Shown piece after piece: positions 9,119-18,206 of a stretch of DNA of 64,000 nucleotides (the first letter of the stretch is position 1; each line of letters starts with the position of its first letter). Both the position numbers and the translations under genes were made by a program. The stretch is from Spirochaetaceae bacterium. GTDB taxonomy: Bacteria; Spirochaetota; Spirochaetia; Treponematales; Treponemataceae. The stretch lies in assembly GCA_017936665.1 (NCBI GenBank), contig JAGBFB010000006.1, forward strand, positions 62,001 to 126,000, given 5' to 3'. The notes under the pieces were generated by a model that ran no database searches, had not been told where the DNA came from, and saw nothing but the letters and a program-made list of their open reading frames with translations.

Positions 9119-9823
9119 ATGTTTGATATTCAAAGAACTTTTTCAAGAACAGAATTATTAATTGGCAAAGAAAACATAGAAAAACTCAGGGATAAAAAAG
9201 TTGCTATATTTGGACTTGGTGGAGTTGGTTCCTTTGTAACAGAAGGAATTATCCGTTGTGGCATTAAAAATCTTATTTTGGTTGATAATGATGAAATTTC
9301 GCCAAGTAACATAAATCGACAGTTATATGCCTTACAATCAACCATCGGAAAAAAGAAAACAGAGTTAGCAAAAGAACGATGCTTAGATATAAATCCTCTT
9401 GCAAATATTCAAACTTTCAATTTATTTTATTTAGAAGAAACGCAAAATCAAATTGATTTATCTGATTGCGATTATATCATTGATGCCATAGATACAGTAA
9501 GTGCAAAACTATTACTTATCGAAAATGCTAAAAAGCTTAATGTTCCAATAATTTCATCTATGGGAACAGGAAATAAATTAAATCCATTTGCTTTTCAAAT
9601 TTCTGATATTTTCAAAACTTCAGTTTGTCCTCTTGCAAGAACAATGCGTTACGAACTAAAAAAACGAGGATATAATTCAAAAACTCTTAAAAATCTGAAA
9701 GTACTATTTTCTACAGAAATTCCTGCTTCTAGTATTCGCCCACCAGCAAGTATTTCTTTTGTTCCTTCTGTAGCAGGTTTAATGATTGCAAGTGAAGTAA
9801 TAAAAGATTTGTGCAACAAATAA
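9119..9823 (+). CDS. tcdA: tRNA threonylcarbamoyladenosine dehydratase (TcdA, ThiF/E1 fold)
   Basis: 234 aa. ATP-dependent enzyme that cyclises t6A to ct6A at position 37 of ANN-decoding tRNAs. It shows the nucleotide-binding loop FGLGGVGSF (about 31-39), the acidic strand VDNDEISPSNINRQ and the E1-like DYIIDAIDT segment. The part MGTGNKLNPFAFQISDIFKT followed by CPLARTMRYELKKRG is typical of TcdA rather than MoeB or ThiF. It forms a unit with pepF and is followed immediately by a parS site. Confidence 0.9.
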   Translation: MFDIQRTFSRTELLIGKENIEKLRDKKVAIFGLGGVGSFVTEGIIRCGIKNLILVDNDEISPSNINRQLYALQSTIGKKKTELAKERCLDINPLANIQTFNLFYLEETQNQIDLSDCDYIIDAIDTVSAKLLLIENAKKLNVPIISSMGTGNKLNPFAFQISDIFKTSVCPLARTMRYELKKRGYNSKTLKNLKVLFSTEIPASSIRPPASISFVPSVAGLMIASEVIKDLCNK

Positions 9824-9826
9824 AAA

Positions 9827-9842
9827 TGTTTCACGTGAAACA
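9827..9842. promoter_or_regulatory. parS centromere site 1
   Basis: TGTTTCACGTGAAACA is a perfect 16-bp palindrome identical to the conserved bacterial parS consensus bound by ParB. It begins 4 bp after the tcdA stop, about 6 kb from dnaA. Confidence 0.9.
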
Positions 9843-9858
9843 AATAACACTAAAAATA

Positions 9859-9904
9859 AAAGAGGTGAATTTTAAACTTTATTTTGGTTAAAATTCATCT
9901 TTCT
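9859..9904 (+). terminator. Terminator-like hairpin after tcdA
   Basis: TGAATTTTAA pairs with TTAAAATTCA (9867-9876 with 9888-9897), extended by a G-T pair, and runs into a T/C-rich tract. It lies between the two parS sites. Confidence 0.55.
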
Positions 9905-9920
9905 CTAAATTACAAGAATA

Positions 9921-9936
9921 TGTTTCACGTGAAACA
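9921..9936. promoter_or_regulatory. parS centromere site 2
   Basis: A second perfect copy of the 16-bp parS palindrome TGTTTCACGTGAAACA, 94 bp from the first (start to start). Confidence 0.9.
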
Positions 9937-10091
9937 AATTCTATTGACATTTTATTAAATTATGTCAAAATTATATTCGGAATAATACATCTTATTTAAT
10001 ATACATAAGACAAAATATTTTAAACATCATCATCAAATTTTTTTAGAAATATACAACAATAAAAAAACTAAAAATAATAAACATTTTAAAA
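9937..10091. other. AT-rich intergenic region without a visible gene
   Basis: About 155 bp between parS site 2 and the next terminator. It holds the inverted repeat TTGACAT-N11-ATGTCAA (9944-9968) and short AT palindromes such as TATTC-G-GAATA. I see no ORF with a ribosome-binding site and no RNA gene. The inverted repeat contains -35-like boxes on both strands but no good -10. Confidence 0.5.
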
Positions 10092-10125
10092 TAAAAAAAG
10101 CTGACTAAGAAAATCTTAATCAGCC
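10092..10125 (-). terminator. Terminator of the small barrel-like protein gene
   Basis: On the minus strand GGCTGATTAAGATT folds onto the following TCTTAGTCAGC stem and runs into seven T. It lies 27 bp after the stop of the minus-strand gene. Confidence 0.85.
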
Positions 10126-10151
10126 TTGTAAGTAACTAAATTATTTCTAGA

Positions 10152-10622
10152 TTAGAACCAGAATCTAAATCCTGCATTGATTGGGAATGAAACCAAAACT
10201 GGTTTAATACCAGAAGCAATATAAAGACCTGGTTGCCATGCAGCTTGAAGATATAATTCTAAAAATTTATCTAATAAGAAAACATTTGTTCCTACTAATG
10301 CTCTACCATAAGCACCAAAGTGAAGAACATCACCGAGATACAAACTTCCTGCAAGACCTACACCATAGAACCAGCCCCATGTTCCTTCAATTTTTGGATT
10401 TTGGATCCACCAATCTGCTGTTACACCAACAGCGATTCCATTTCCAAATCCTAAATCTACAGCAAATACACATGGTAAACTGTCAAGTTTGAAAGTAAGT
10501 GCAGCACCAGCTCCACCACCTACTACATATCCACCTTGTAAACCAAGACCTGTTTTAGCAAAAACAGCACCTGTTGAAGCAAGAGCAACAACCAATAATA
10601 AAGCGATAATTTTTTTATTCAT
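10152..10622 (-). CDS. Small secreted outer-membrane beta-barrel-like protein
   Basis: 156 aa from the ATG at 10622, chosen because AGAGGAGTGA lies at the right distance. A start 10 codons upstream has no such site. The signal peptide is clear (MNKKIIALLLVVALASTGA, cleavage after VFA). The mature part is Gly-rich with alternating hydrophobic residues, typical of short beta strands, and ends in the aromatic FRFWF, a usual last-strand signal for Bam-dependent barrels. It resembles the small spirochaetal surface-barrel proteins (DUF3996-like in Borrelia), but I cannot confirm the family. It is monocistronic, with its own promoter and terminator. Confidence 0.75.
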   Translation of the reverse strand: MNKKIIALLLVVALASTGAVFAKTGLGLQGGYVVGGGAGAALTFKLDSLPCVFAVDLGFGNGIAVGVTADWWIQNPKIEGTWGWFYGVGLAGSLYLGDVLHFGAYGRALVGTNVFLLDKFLELYLQAAWQPGLYIASGIKPVLVSFPINAGFRFWF

Positions 10623-10699
10623 AAAAATCACTCCTCTAATTTTTTGTTTCAAAAAGAAACATATTTTACAGTTTGTTACACAAACTCTAGTTTTGTTAA

Positions 10700-10728
10700 A
10701 TGCTATACATTATATTTTGTTTTGTCAA
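10700..10728 (-). promoter_or_regulatory. Promoter of the small barrel-like protein
   Basis: On the minus strand: TTGACA (10728-10723), 17-bp spacer, TAGCAT (10705-10700). The predicted leader of about 70 nt contains GTTTGT-N3-ACAAAC (10671-10685) and a GTTTC/GAAAC hairpin, possible control sites. Confidence 0.5.
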
Positions 10729-10759
10729 TATTAAACAACATATAACAAATTGTTATATA

Positions 10760-13387
10760 CTATTCATCATCCTCTGCAACTTCGTCATCTATAACATCGT
10801 CTTCTTCGCTAATTGAAGAACTTTCATCTGTTTCAAATTCTATTGGTGTATCGTCTTCTTCTATGGTTTCTTCTTTTTCTTCGTTGTTTTTGGCAACTTT
10901 ATCTAAGCCGATAACCATATCAGGACTATCAATTTTGAACATGTGGATTCCACCAGCAGTTCTTGAACGAATAGGGATTTTTTTAGATTTTAAGCGTAAA
11001 GTTTTACCTTGGCTTGTAATACATACAATATCGTCTTCATCAGCGATTGAGATTGCACCAACAATTTCTCCTGATTTTTCTGAGATATTGTAAACTTTCA
11101 TTCCTCCAGTTCCTCGTCCATGTGGAGCAAAATTGTCAAACTCTACACGCTTTCCGTAACCAGATTCTGTGATAATAATCATCTTTGAATTTTTTTCTAT
11201 TCTTAACGCTGCTACAAGTTCATCATTAGTAGCAAGTTTAATTCCCTTTAATCCACTAGATGATCTTCCCATAACTCGTACTTTTTCTTCAGAATAGCGA
11301 AGAGCTTTTCCTCTACGAGTAATTAAAAGAAGTTCATCTTTTCCTGTTGTCAAAATAGCAGAAACAAGTTTATCACCATCTTTTAGACGAATAGCAAGAA
11401 CTCCTCGGGTTTTTGCATTTTGAAGTTCAGAAATAGCAATTTTCTTAATTGTTCCGTTTGCAGTTGCCATTACAAGATAATAATCTTGTCTAAATTCTTC
11501 CATGGTAACTACTGTTGTGATTTCTTCATTTGGTGAAAGTGAAAGTAATCCTTTTATGTGAGCTCCACGAGAATTTTTTGTAGCTTCTGGAATTTCATGT
11601 ATTTTTATCCAATATGCTCTACCTTCGTTTGTAATGAAAGTTACATAAGCATGTGTAGAAGCAATAAATATTTGATTGATAAAATCATCGTCTACAAGTT
11701 TTGTACTTGAAGAACCTTTGCCTCCCCTACCCTGAGATTTATAGGCAGAAAGTGGCATTCGTTTTATATATCCAAGATTAGAAATTAAAACAACAACTTC
11801 TTCTTTCTTGATTAAGTCTTCGATGTTAATTTCTTCAACTTCACTTGGAACGATATCTGTTCTTCTATCGTCGCCATATTTTTTTGCAATTTCAGAAATT
11901 TCATCTTTAATAAGTTTTAAGATTTTATCATGATTATCAAGCAATTCTTGAAGATAATCTATTTTTATTTGAAGTTCTCTAATTTCATTTTGTAAATCTT
12001 CAATTTGTAGATGTGTAAGACGTTTAAGTTGCATATCTACAATTGCTTGTGATTGTTCTGAATCAAAATTAAATCGTTTTTCCAAAGCAATTTTTGCAGT
12101 TTCTGTAGATTCACTTTCCTTGATAATTTTAATTACTTCATCAATATTATTGATTGCAGTAATTAAGGCTTGCAAAATGTGCATTCTGTGTTTTGCAATT
12201 TTTAAATCATGGATTGTTCTACGAGTTATAACTTCATCTCGGTGATTTACAAAATGTACAATAAGTTGTTTTAAAGTTAAAACTTCTGGTTTTAAATACT
12301 GAGGTTTTAATGTATAAATTCCAGGTTCATCATAACGAGGTTTTCCTTCTTTTTCTTGAGGAACCAAGGCAAGATTTATTACACCAAAATTTGATTGTAA
12401 ATCTGTTTTTGCAAAGAGTTGATTTAAAACTAGTTTTGTTATTGCACCTTTTTTTAAGTCAACAACGAGCCTCATTCCTGTTCTATCAGAAGACTCATCA
12501 TTTGCATTAACAACGCCCTCAATTTGTTTATCTCGAATTAATTCTTTAATTCTACGGATAACATTTGTGGTATTTATTCCGTAAGGTACTTCAGTGAATA
12601 CTATAGATTCCCTACCTGATTTATCAGTTTCTATTGTGAACTTAGAACGAATAGTTATTTTTCCGCGGCCTGTTGTATATGCTTTTTTAATTCCACCTGT
12701 TCCATAAATTATTCCACCTGTAGGAAAATCTGGACCTTTAATGTGTTCCATTAATCCATCAATAGATATTTCTGGATTATCGATATAAGCACAAATAGCA
12801 GAAGCAACTTCTCTTAGGTTATGACTTGGCATATTTGTTGCCATACCAACAGCAATACCAGTTGTTCCATTACATAAAAGAAAAGGAAAGTTTGCAGGAA
12901 GTACAGAAGGTTCTAAATGTTCGTCATCAAAGTTAGGAACCATATCAACTGTATCTTTTTTGATGTCTTCAACCATTTCTTCTGTGATTTTAGACATCTT
13001 TGCTTCGGTATAACGATAAGCAGCTGGAGGATCACCAGCAATTGTTCCGAAGTTTCCCTGAGGAGTTACAGTTGTATATCTTTGAGCAAAATCTTGTCCA
13101 AGACGAACAAGAGCATCATAAACAGAGGAATCTCCATGTGGATGATACTTTCCTAAAACTTCACCGACAATAGTAGCACATTTTTTTGTTTTTCCACCAG
13201 AAGAAAGATTGAGAGTATCCATTGCATACATAATTCTTCTGTGAACAGGTTTTAATCCATCACGAACATCTGGTAATGCACGTTGAACAATAACAGACAT
13301 AGAATAGTCTATATATGCTTGTTTTACTTCATCCTCAATTGGAATTTTTATAACTGATCCACCTTCTGGTGTAATAATTTCTTCCAT
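10760..13387 (-). CDS. gyrA: DNA gyrase subunit A
   Basis: 875 aa, type II topoisomerase breakage-reunion subunit, which introduces negative supercoils with GyrB. The catalytic Tyr is Y126 in PAAYRYTEAK. The quinolone-determining stretch HPHGDSSVYD has Ser87 and Asp91 at the places of E. coli Ser83 and Asp87, the usual sensitive residues. The GyrA box is present as QGRGGKG, which separates it from ParC, and six-bladed beta-pinwheel repeats follow. The tail is strongly acidic (about 40 residues rich in Glu/Asp). It starts 17 bp after gyrB, so they form one operon directed away from dnaA. Confidence 0.97.
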   Translation of the reverse strand: MEEIITPEGGSVIKIPIEDEVKQAYIDYSMSVIVQRALPDVRDGLKPVHRRIMYAMDTLNLSSGGKTKKCATIVGEVLGKYHPHGDSSVYDALVRLGQDFAQRYTTVTPQGNFGTIAGDPPAAYRYTEAKMSKITEEMVEDIKKDTVDMVPNFDDEHLEPSVLPANFPFLLCNGTTGIAVGMATNMPSHNLREVASAICAYIDNPEISIDGLMEHIKGPDFPTGGIIYGTGGIKKAYTTGRGKITIRSKFTIETDKSGRESIVFTEVPYGINTTNVIRRIKELIRDKQIEGVVNANDESSDRTGMRLVVDLKKGAITKLVLNQLFAKTDLQSNFGVINLALVPQEKEGKPRYDEPGIYTLKPQYLKPEVLTLKQLIVHFVNHRDEVITRRTIHDLKIAKHRMHILQALITAINNIDEVIKIIKESESTETAKIALEKRFNFDSEQSQAIVDMQLKRLTHLQIEDLQNEIRELQIKIDYLQELLDNHDKILKLIKDEISEIAKKYGDDRRTDIVPSEVEEINIEDLIKKEEVVVLISNLGYIKRMPLSAYKSQGRGGKGSSSTKLVDDDFINQIFIASTHAYVTFITNEGRAYWIKIHEIPEATKNSRGAHIKGLLSLSPNEEITTVVTMEEFRQDYYLVMATANGTIKKIAISELQNAKTRGVLAIRLKDGDKLVSAILTTGKDELLLITRRGKALRYSEEKVRVMGRSSSGLKGIKLATNDELVAALRIEKNSKMIIITESGYGKRVEFDNFAPHGRGTGGMKVYNISEKSGEIVGAISIADEDDIVCITSQGKTLRLKSKKIPIRSRTAGGIHMFKIDSPDMVIGLDKVAKNNEEKEETIEEDDTPIEFETDESSSISEEDDVIDDEVAEDDE

Positions 13388-13404
13388 CGTTTTTTCCTTA
13401 AAAA

Positions 13405-15366
13405 TTAGATATCTAAGTTAGCATAACTTGAATTTGATTCAATAAAGTTTCGTCTAGGCTCAACTTCTTCGCCCATGCAGATAGTAAAAATTCTATCTGC
13501 CTCAATAGCATCTGGAATTGTAACAACTCTCATTTTTCTTTGAGATGGATCCATAGTTGTTTCCCAAAGTTGTTTACCGTCCATTTCACCAAGACCTTTA
13601 TATCGCTGAACATCTGCACTATCTCTTTCTTCACCTAATGATTCAAGAGCTTTATCTCTTTCCGCATCAGAATAACAATATATTGGAGTTTTTCCTTTTC
13701 CTTTTGCTTGAACTTTAAATAAAGGTGGCATAGCTAAATAAATATGTCCATTTTCAATAAGTTGTGGCATATATCTAAAAAAGAAAGTTAGTAACAAAGT
13801 ACGAATGTGGCTTCCGTCAACATCGGCATCGGCCATAATAATGATTTTGTGATAACGCAATTTTTCGATGTTAAAATCTTTTCCAAAACCTGCACCTAAG
13901 GTTGCAATAACTGGTTCAAGTTTATCGTTGTTCATAACTTTTTCTGGACGAACTTTTTCTACATTAAGCATTTTTCCCCAAAGTGGAAGAATTGCTTGTG
14001 TTTTTGGGTCACGTCCTTTTTTGGCAGAACCACCAGCAGAGTCTCCTTCGACTATGTATACTTCACAAAGTTCAGGATTTTTTAATGAACAATCAGCAAG
14101 TTTTTCTGGAAGTCCAAAGCCATCAGACATTGTTTTTTTACGCATATTGTCTTTTGCTTTACGGGCAGCAATTCTGGCTTTTGCTTCGTCCATTGCTTTT
14201 TTAAGAATAATTTCTGTAACTTGAGGATTTTGTTCAAAATATAAAGTTAATTTTTCTTTTACAATTTGGTTTACAATTGTTCCTACTTCTGTATTTCCTA
14301 ATTTGTCTTTTGTCTGTCCAACAAATTCTGGTTCTGGAACTTTCATAGAAATTACACAAGTTAAACCTGAGCGAACATCCTCTCCCATGAGTTTTTCGCC
14401 TTTGTCATCACCTTTTTTGCTTTTATCACTTGTGTCTTTTTCAAATTGTTTTTTAAGTTTTTCATTATTTTCTAAACATTTATTTAAAACAAAGGTAAGT
14501 GCATTTTTAAATCCGTCTAAATGAGTACCACCATCACGAGTGTTAATATCATTTACATAAGTTCTAATATTTTCAGAAAAAGATGTATTATAGTGCATAG
14601 AAATTTCTGTAATTACATCATCTCTTGTTTCGTTGATGTAAATTGGTTCTGCAGGAATTACATTTTTTCCTTCATCAATATTTTTAACAAACTCGTTGAT
14701 ACCACCTTCATATCTTAAAACTTCTTCTTTTGGAGTTTCTAATCTTTCGTCACGGAAAATGATAGTAACTCCGCTATTTAAGAATGCAAGTTCTCTTAAT
14801 CTATCTTTTAGAACATCAAAATTATAAGTTGTAGTTTCTGTAAAAATTGTTTTATCAGCTTTCCAACGAATTGTTGTTCCATGTTTTTCTGTTTCACCAA
14901 CTATTTCTACTTTTGTTTTTGGAATACCTTTTTCATATTTTTGTTTATGAATATGACCATCTCTATAAATTGTTGCTTCAAGCCAATCAGAAAGAGCATT
15001 TACACAAGAAACACCAACACCATGTAAACCACCAGAAACTTTATAAGAACCTTTATCAAATTTTCCACCAGCATGAAGACGTGTTAAAACAAGTTCTAAA
15101 GCACTGATTTTTTCAGTTGGGTGAATATCTACAGGAATACCTCGTCCATTATCTTCAACACGAACGATATCATCTTTTTCAAGGGCAATAACAACTGTAT
15201 CACAAAAACCTGCCATTGCTTCGTCTATTGAGTTATCTACTGTTTCATAAACTAAGTGATGTAATCCGTTTGGACCTGTTGAACCTATGTACATACCAGG
15301 TCTTTTTCGAACTGCTTCTAGTCCTTTTAAAACCTGAATATTACTGGCTGAATAAGCTGTTCCCAT
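13405..15366 (-). CDS. gyrB: DNA gyrase subunit B
   Basis: 653-aa ATPase subunit of gyrase. GHKL ATPase motifs are DNSIDEAMAG, VEDNGRGIPVDIHP and GGLHGVGVSCVNALS. The TOPRIM domain has EGDSAGGSAKKGRD and DADVDGSHIRTLLL. The C-terminal IEADRIFTICMGEEVEPRR block is typical of gyrB. The start codon follows AGGGAAAATA. It heads the gyrB-gyrA operon and is divergent from dnaA across a 111-bp gap. Confidence 0.97.
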   Translation of the reverse strand: MGTAYSASNIQVLKGLEAVRKRPGMYIGSTGPNGLHHLVYETVDNSIDEAMAGFCDTVVIALEKDDIVRVEDNGRGIPVDIHPTEKISALELVLTRLHAGGKFDKGSYKVSGGLHGVGVSCVNALSDWLEATIYRDGHIHKQKYEKGIPKTKVEIVGETEKHGTTIRWKADKTIFTETTTYNFDVLKDRLRELAFLNSGVTIIFRDERLETPKEEVLRYEGGINEFVKNIDEGKNVIPAEPIYINETRDDVITEISMHYNTSFSENIRTYVNDINTRDGGTHLDGFKNALTFVLNKCLENNEKLKKQFEKDTSDKSKKGDDKGEKLMGEDVRSGLTCVISMKVPEPEFVGQTKDKLGNTEVGTIVNQIVKEKLTLYFEQNPQVTEIILKKAMDEAKARIAARKAKDNMRKKTMSDGFGLPEKLADCSLKNPELCEVYIVEGDSAGGSAKKGRDPKTQAILPLWGKMLNVEKVRPEKVMNNDKLEPVIATLGAGFGKDFNIEKLRYHKIIIMADADVDGSHIRTLLLTFFFRYMPQLIENGHIYLAMPPLFKVQAKGKGKTPIYCYSDAERDKALESLGEERDSADVQRYKGLGEMDGKQLWETTMDPSQRKMRVVTIPDAIEADRIFTICMGEEVEPRRNFIESNSSYANLDI

Positions 15367-15397
15367 TATTTTCCCTATTTTTAAGTTGAAATGATAC

Positions 15398-15413
15398 TTT
15401 ACTTTATAGTAAA
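15398..15413. promoter_or_regulatory. Inverted repeat in the gyrB-dnaA gap
   Basis: TTTACT-TTAT-AGTAAA lies about 32 bp upstream of gyrB and about 30 bp before the dnaA -35 box. On the minus strand it includes a TATAAA element that could be the gyrB -10. A control role is possible but unproven. Confidence 0.3.
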
Positions 15414-15440
15414 AATTTAGTGAATTTTAGTATATCTATA

Positions 15441-15483
15441 TTGCTAAAAAAAGTAAAGGTAGTTTATAATATCCCACATGGGA
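15441..15483 (+). promoter_or_regulatory. dnaA promoter, leaderless, with palindrome over the start codon
   Basis: TTGCTA (15441-15446), 18-bp spacer, perfect TATAAT (15465-15470), then 7 nt to the ATG at 15478. No Shine-Dalgarno. The start codon sits inside the inverted repeat TCCCA-CA-TGGGA (15472-15483). Confidence 0.65.
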
Positions 15484-16848
15484 ACATTTAATTATAATAT
15501 TTTCTTAAACGAAGTACTTTCACAAATAAAACAAGAATTTGAAGCAAATAATAAAGAAACAGAATATATTTTATGGTTTAGTAATATAAAATATGTTGAA
15601 TCTGAAGAATTAAAAATTATAGTTTCTATTCCCTCCAATATGGTAAAAGATAAATTAATTACTTCTGGATATTTAAATCTTATAGAATCTAAATTACTTG
15701 AAATTTCAGGATATAAAATAAAAGTAGATTTAACTGTAAAAAATATAACAAATAATTCACCAAAAAAAGAAAATATTATTAATGAATTACCAGTAAAACC
15801 AAAAGTAGAAGTAAAAAAACATCCTCAATTAAATGAAAGATATACTTTTGAAAATTTTGTAAAAGGTGATAATAACTCTTTTGCTTATAATGCTTCTATA
15901 GCTGTATCAAAAAATCCAGGAAAAGCATATAATCCAATGCTTATTTATGGTGGAGTTGGTCTTGGTAAAACTCACCTTATGGAATCAATAGGAAATGCAA
16001 TATATAACGAAAAACAAAATAATGTTATTTATGTAACAGCTGAAACTTTTACAAACGAATTTATTCAATCTATAAATACAAATAGTGTAAATAAATTTAA
16101 AAACAAATATCGTAATGCTGATATTCTTTTGCTTGATGATATTCACTTTCTTATGGGAAAAAAAGAAACTCAAGAAGAACTTTTTAATACATTTGAAGCT
16201 TTGTATAACAGTAATAAACAATTAGTTTTTACTTGTGACCGCCCTGTTACAGAATTAAAAGATATGAATGAACGTCTTATTTCTAGATTTGGTCGTGGTC
16301 TTTCTGTTGATTTACAAGCACCTCAATATGAAACACGCTTAGCAATTTTACAAAAAAAAGCAGAAATAGAAAAAATAGATGTAAAATTAGAAGTTATAGA
16401 ACTTATTGCTAAAAATGTTTGTAGTAACGTTCGTGACTTAGAAGCTGCTCTTACAAAAATAAAAGCATTTGCAGAACTTATGGAGCAAGAAATAACTTTA
16501 GAAACAGCTCAACATCTTTTAAGAGATTCTTTTAGTGATCCAAAACAAGGTAATATTTCAATAGAAATTATACAAAAAGTTGTTGCAGATAAATATGGTA
16601 TATCAGTTTCAGATTTAAAAGGCAAAAAACGTAATAAAAACGTTGTAATTCCAAGACAATTTGCTATGTTTATTGCAAGAGAATTAACAGAATATTCTAC
16701 AACTGATATTGGAACAGAATTTGGAGGAAGAGATCATACAACAGTTATGCATTCATGTCAAAAAGTTGATGAATTATTAATTTCAGATCCTACAGTACAT
16801 ACAACAATTGAAATGTTAAAAAGAGCTATAAAAGATTATAAAAAATAA
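15478..16848 (+). CDS. dnaA: Chromosomal replication initiator protein DnaA
   Basis: 456 aa, binds DnaA boxes and opens the origin. Domain I is residues 1-80, followed by a Lys-rich linker. The AAA+ domain has Walker A YGGVGLGKTH (157-166) and Walker B LLLDDIHFL. The C-terminal domain IV carries the DnaA signature GGRDHTTVMHSC. The start is set by the promoter only 7 nt upstream. It is divergent from gyrB and followed by the DnaA-box cluster and dnaN. Confidence 0.98.
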   Translation: MGTFNYNIFLNEVLSQIKQEFEANNKETEYILWFSNIKYVESEELKIIVSIPSNMVKDKLITSGYLNLIESKLLEISGYKIKVDLTVKNITNNSPKKENIINELPVKPKVEVKKHPQLNERYTFENFVKGDNNSFAYNASIAVSKNPGKAYNPMLIYGGVGLGKTHLMESIGNAIYNEKQNNVIYVTAETFTNEFIQSINTNSVNKFKNKYRNADILLLDDIHFLMGKKETQEELFNTFEALYNSNKQLVFTCDRPVTELKDMNERLISRFGRGLSVDLQAPQYETRLAILQKKAEIEKIDVKLEVIELIAKNVCSNVRDLEAALTKIKAFAELMEQEITLETAQHLLRDSFSDPKQGNISIEIIQKVVADKYGISVSDLKGKKRNKNVVIPRQFAMFIARELTEYSTTDIGTEFGGRDHTTVMHSCQKVDELLISDPTVHTTIEMLKRAIKDYKK

Positions 16849-16865
16849 AAATTTATTTAAAAATA

Positions 16866-17075
16866 TGTTGATAATATGATATAATTATGTGTAAAACTTG
16901 TGCAATATTGTGCATAAAAATTAAATAATGTTGAAATGTGGAAAACTAAAAGCTAAATAAACTTTAGTTATTAGTTTAATAATTTCTTGCAATATAAAGA
17001 AATAAATTAGTTTTCCAGATTTCCACAGACACTATTATTACTAATACTTATTTAAATATATATATTATAATAAGT
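16866..17075. other. Probable origin of replication (oriC), DnaA-box cluster
   Basis: The 242-bp dnaA-dnaN gap holds DnaA boxes, compared with TTWTNCACA. On the minus strand: TTTTACACA (16888-16896), TTATGCACA (16909-16917) and TTTTCCACA (16937-16945), all full matches, plus TTATCAACA (16866-16874) and TATTGCACA (16899-16907), each 8 of 9. On the plus strand: ATTTCCACA (17019-17027), 8 of 9. The stretch 17048-17075 is nearly pure A/T and could be the unwinding element. Position next to dnaA with gyrase facing away fits an origin. Confidence 0.8.
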
Positions 17076-17090
17076 ATAATTGGAGGAAAA

Positions 17091-18203
17091 ATGAAATTTA
17101 CATTTGATAAAGATTCTATGATGAAAGAAATTGCAATTGCACAAGAAATAATTGCAACAAAAAATGTTACATCAATTCTTTCTAATGTCTTATTCATTGC
17201 AGAAGATGATACTCTTACTATAAAAGCAACTGATATAAAAGTTAATTTTGAAACTAAAATACCAGTTGAAGTTCAAGAAAACGGAACAACAACAGTTTTT
17301 TGTGATAAATTTATTAGTATTCTTAATTCATTACCATCAGGTGAAATTGAATTTATTCAAAATGATACAACAGTTACAATTAAACCTATTTCTAAAAAAG
17401 TAAAATTTCAATTAAAAAGTATGGCAAGTGATAAGTTTCCTGAATTTGCTTCTACAGAAAATGTACCATATTTTGAAATTCCAGTTTTAGAACTTAAAGA
17501 AATGATAAATCAAACTATATTTGCTGTTTCTGATGATGAAAAAAGATTATTTATGAATGGTATTCTTTTTGAAAAGAAAGGCGAAAATCTTGTAATGGTT
17601 GGAACAGATGGAAGACGTCTTTCAATAATTCAAAAACCTATTTGTCAAGGAATAGCAGATTTTGAAAGTGCTATTGTTCCACCAAAAATATTTAATATTA
17701 TATTAAAAAGAGCACCATCTGAAGGAAATATTTCTGTTGCTGTAGTTGATAAAATGATTTTCTTTAAATTTGGAACTTTTAACTTCACTTCAGTATTGAT
17801 AGATGGACAATTTCCTAATTATCAAAGAGTTATTCCAGAAACTCAAGAATCATTTTTTGAAGTTGAAAAGAAAGATTTAGTAGATGCATTAAAACGTGTT
17901 AGTTTGTTTGTTGAACAAAAATCCCATAGAGTATATTTTAAAATTGCTTCTGGAATGCTTACAATTACATCTCAAGAATCTGAACTTGGTGTTGCAAATG
18001 AAGAAATTCCATGTATGTATGATGGTCCAGAAGTTGAAATGGCTTTTAACTATATTTACATTGAAGAACCTGTAAAAGTAATTAATACTGAAAGACTTAG
18101 ATTTGAATTTACTCCTTCTGAAAATGGAATGAAAGCTATTACTTTAAAATCTGAACCTGTTTCTGATTTCTTTCATATCATTATGCCTATGCAAATGGAG
18201 TAA
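17091..18203 (+). CDS. dnaN: DNA polymerase III sliding clamp (beta subunit)
   Basis: 370 aa, three repeated clamp folds forming a ring that tethers the replicative polymerase to DNA. Typical segments are KFPEFASTENVPYFEIPVLE, GTDGRRLSIIQKPI and the C-terminal FHIIMPMQM. Length matches the family. The ATG follows a strong GGAGG, and TATAAT at 17075-17080 could supply a local promoter. recF starts 3 bp after its stop. Confidence 0.97.
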   Translation: MKFTFDKDSMMKEIAIAQEIIATKNVTSILSNVLFIAEDDTLTIKATDIKVNFETKIPVEVQENGTTTVFCDKFISILNSLPSGEIEFIQNDTTVTIKPISKKVKFQLKSMASDKFPEFASTENVPYFEIPVLELKEMINQTIFAVSDDEKRLFMNGILFEKKGENLVMVGTDGRRLSIIQKPICQGIADFESAIVPPKIFNIILKRAPSEGNISVAVVDKMIFFKFGTFNFTSVLIDGQFPNYQRVIPETQESFFEVEKKDLVDALKRVSLFVEQKSHRVYFKIASGMLTITSQESELGVANEEIPCMYDGPEVEMAFNYIYIEEPVKVINTERLRFEFTPSENGMKAITLKSEPVSDFFHIIMPMQME

Positions 18204-18206
18204 TTA

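Noticed and set aside
10741-10757. TATAACA-AAT-TGTTATA after gyrA as a terminator
   Set aside because: Pure A/T stem with a 3-nt loop and no strong T tract; possible but too weak to call.
12917-13156. Open frame antisense to gyrA
   Set aside because: Wholly within gyrA, no ribosome-binding site, no recognisable product.
13868-14224. Open frames antisense to gyrB (for example 13868-14224 and 14303-14524)
   Set aside because: They lie wholly inside gyrB on the other strand, lack ribosome-binding sites and arise from its codon bias.
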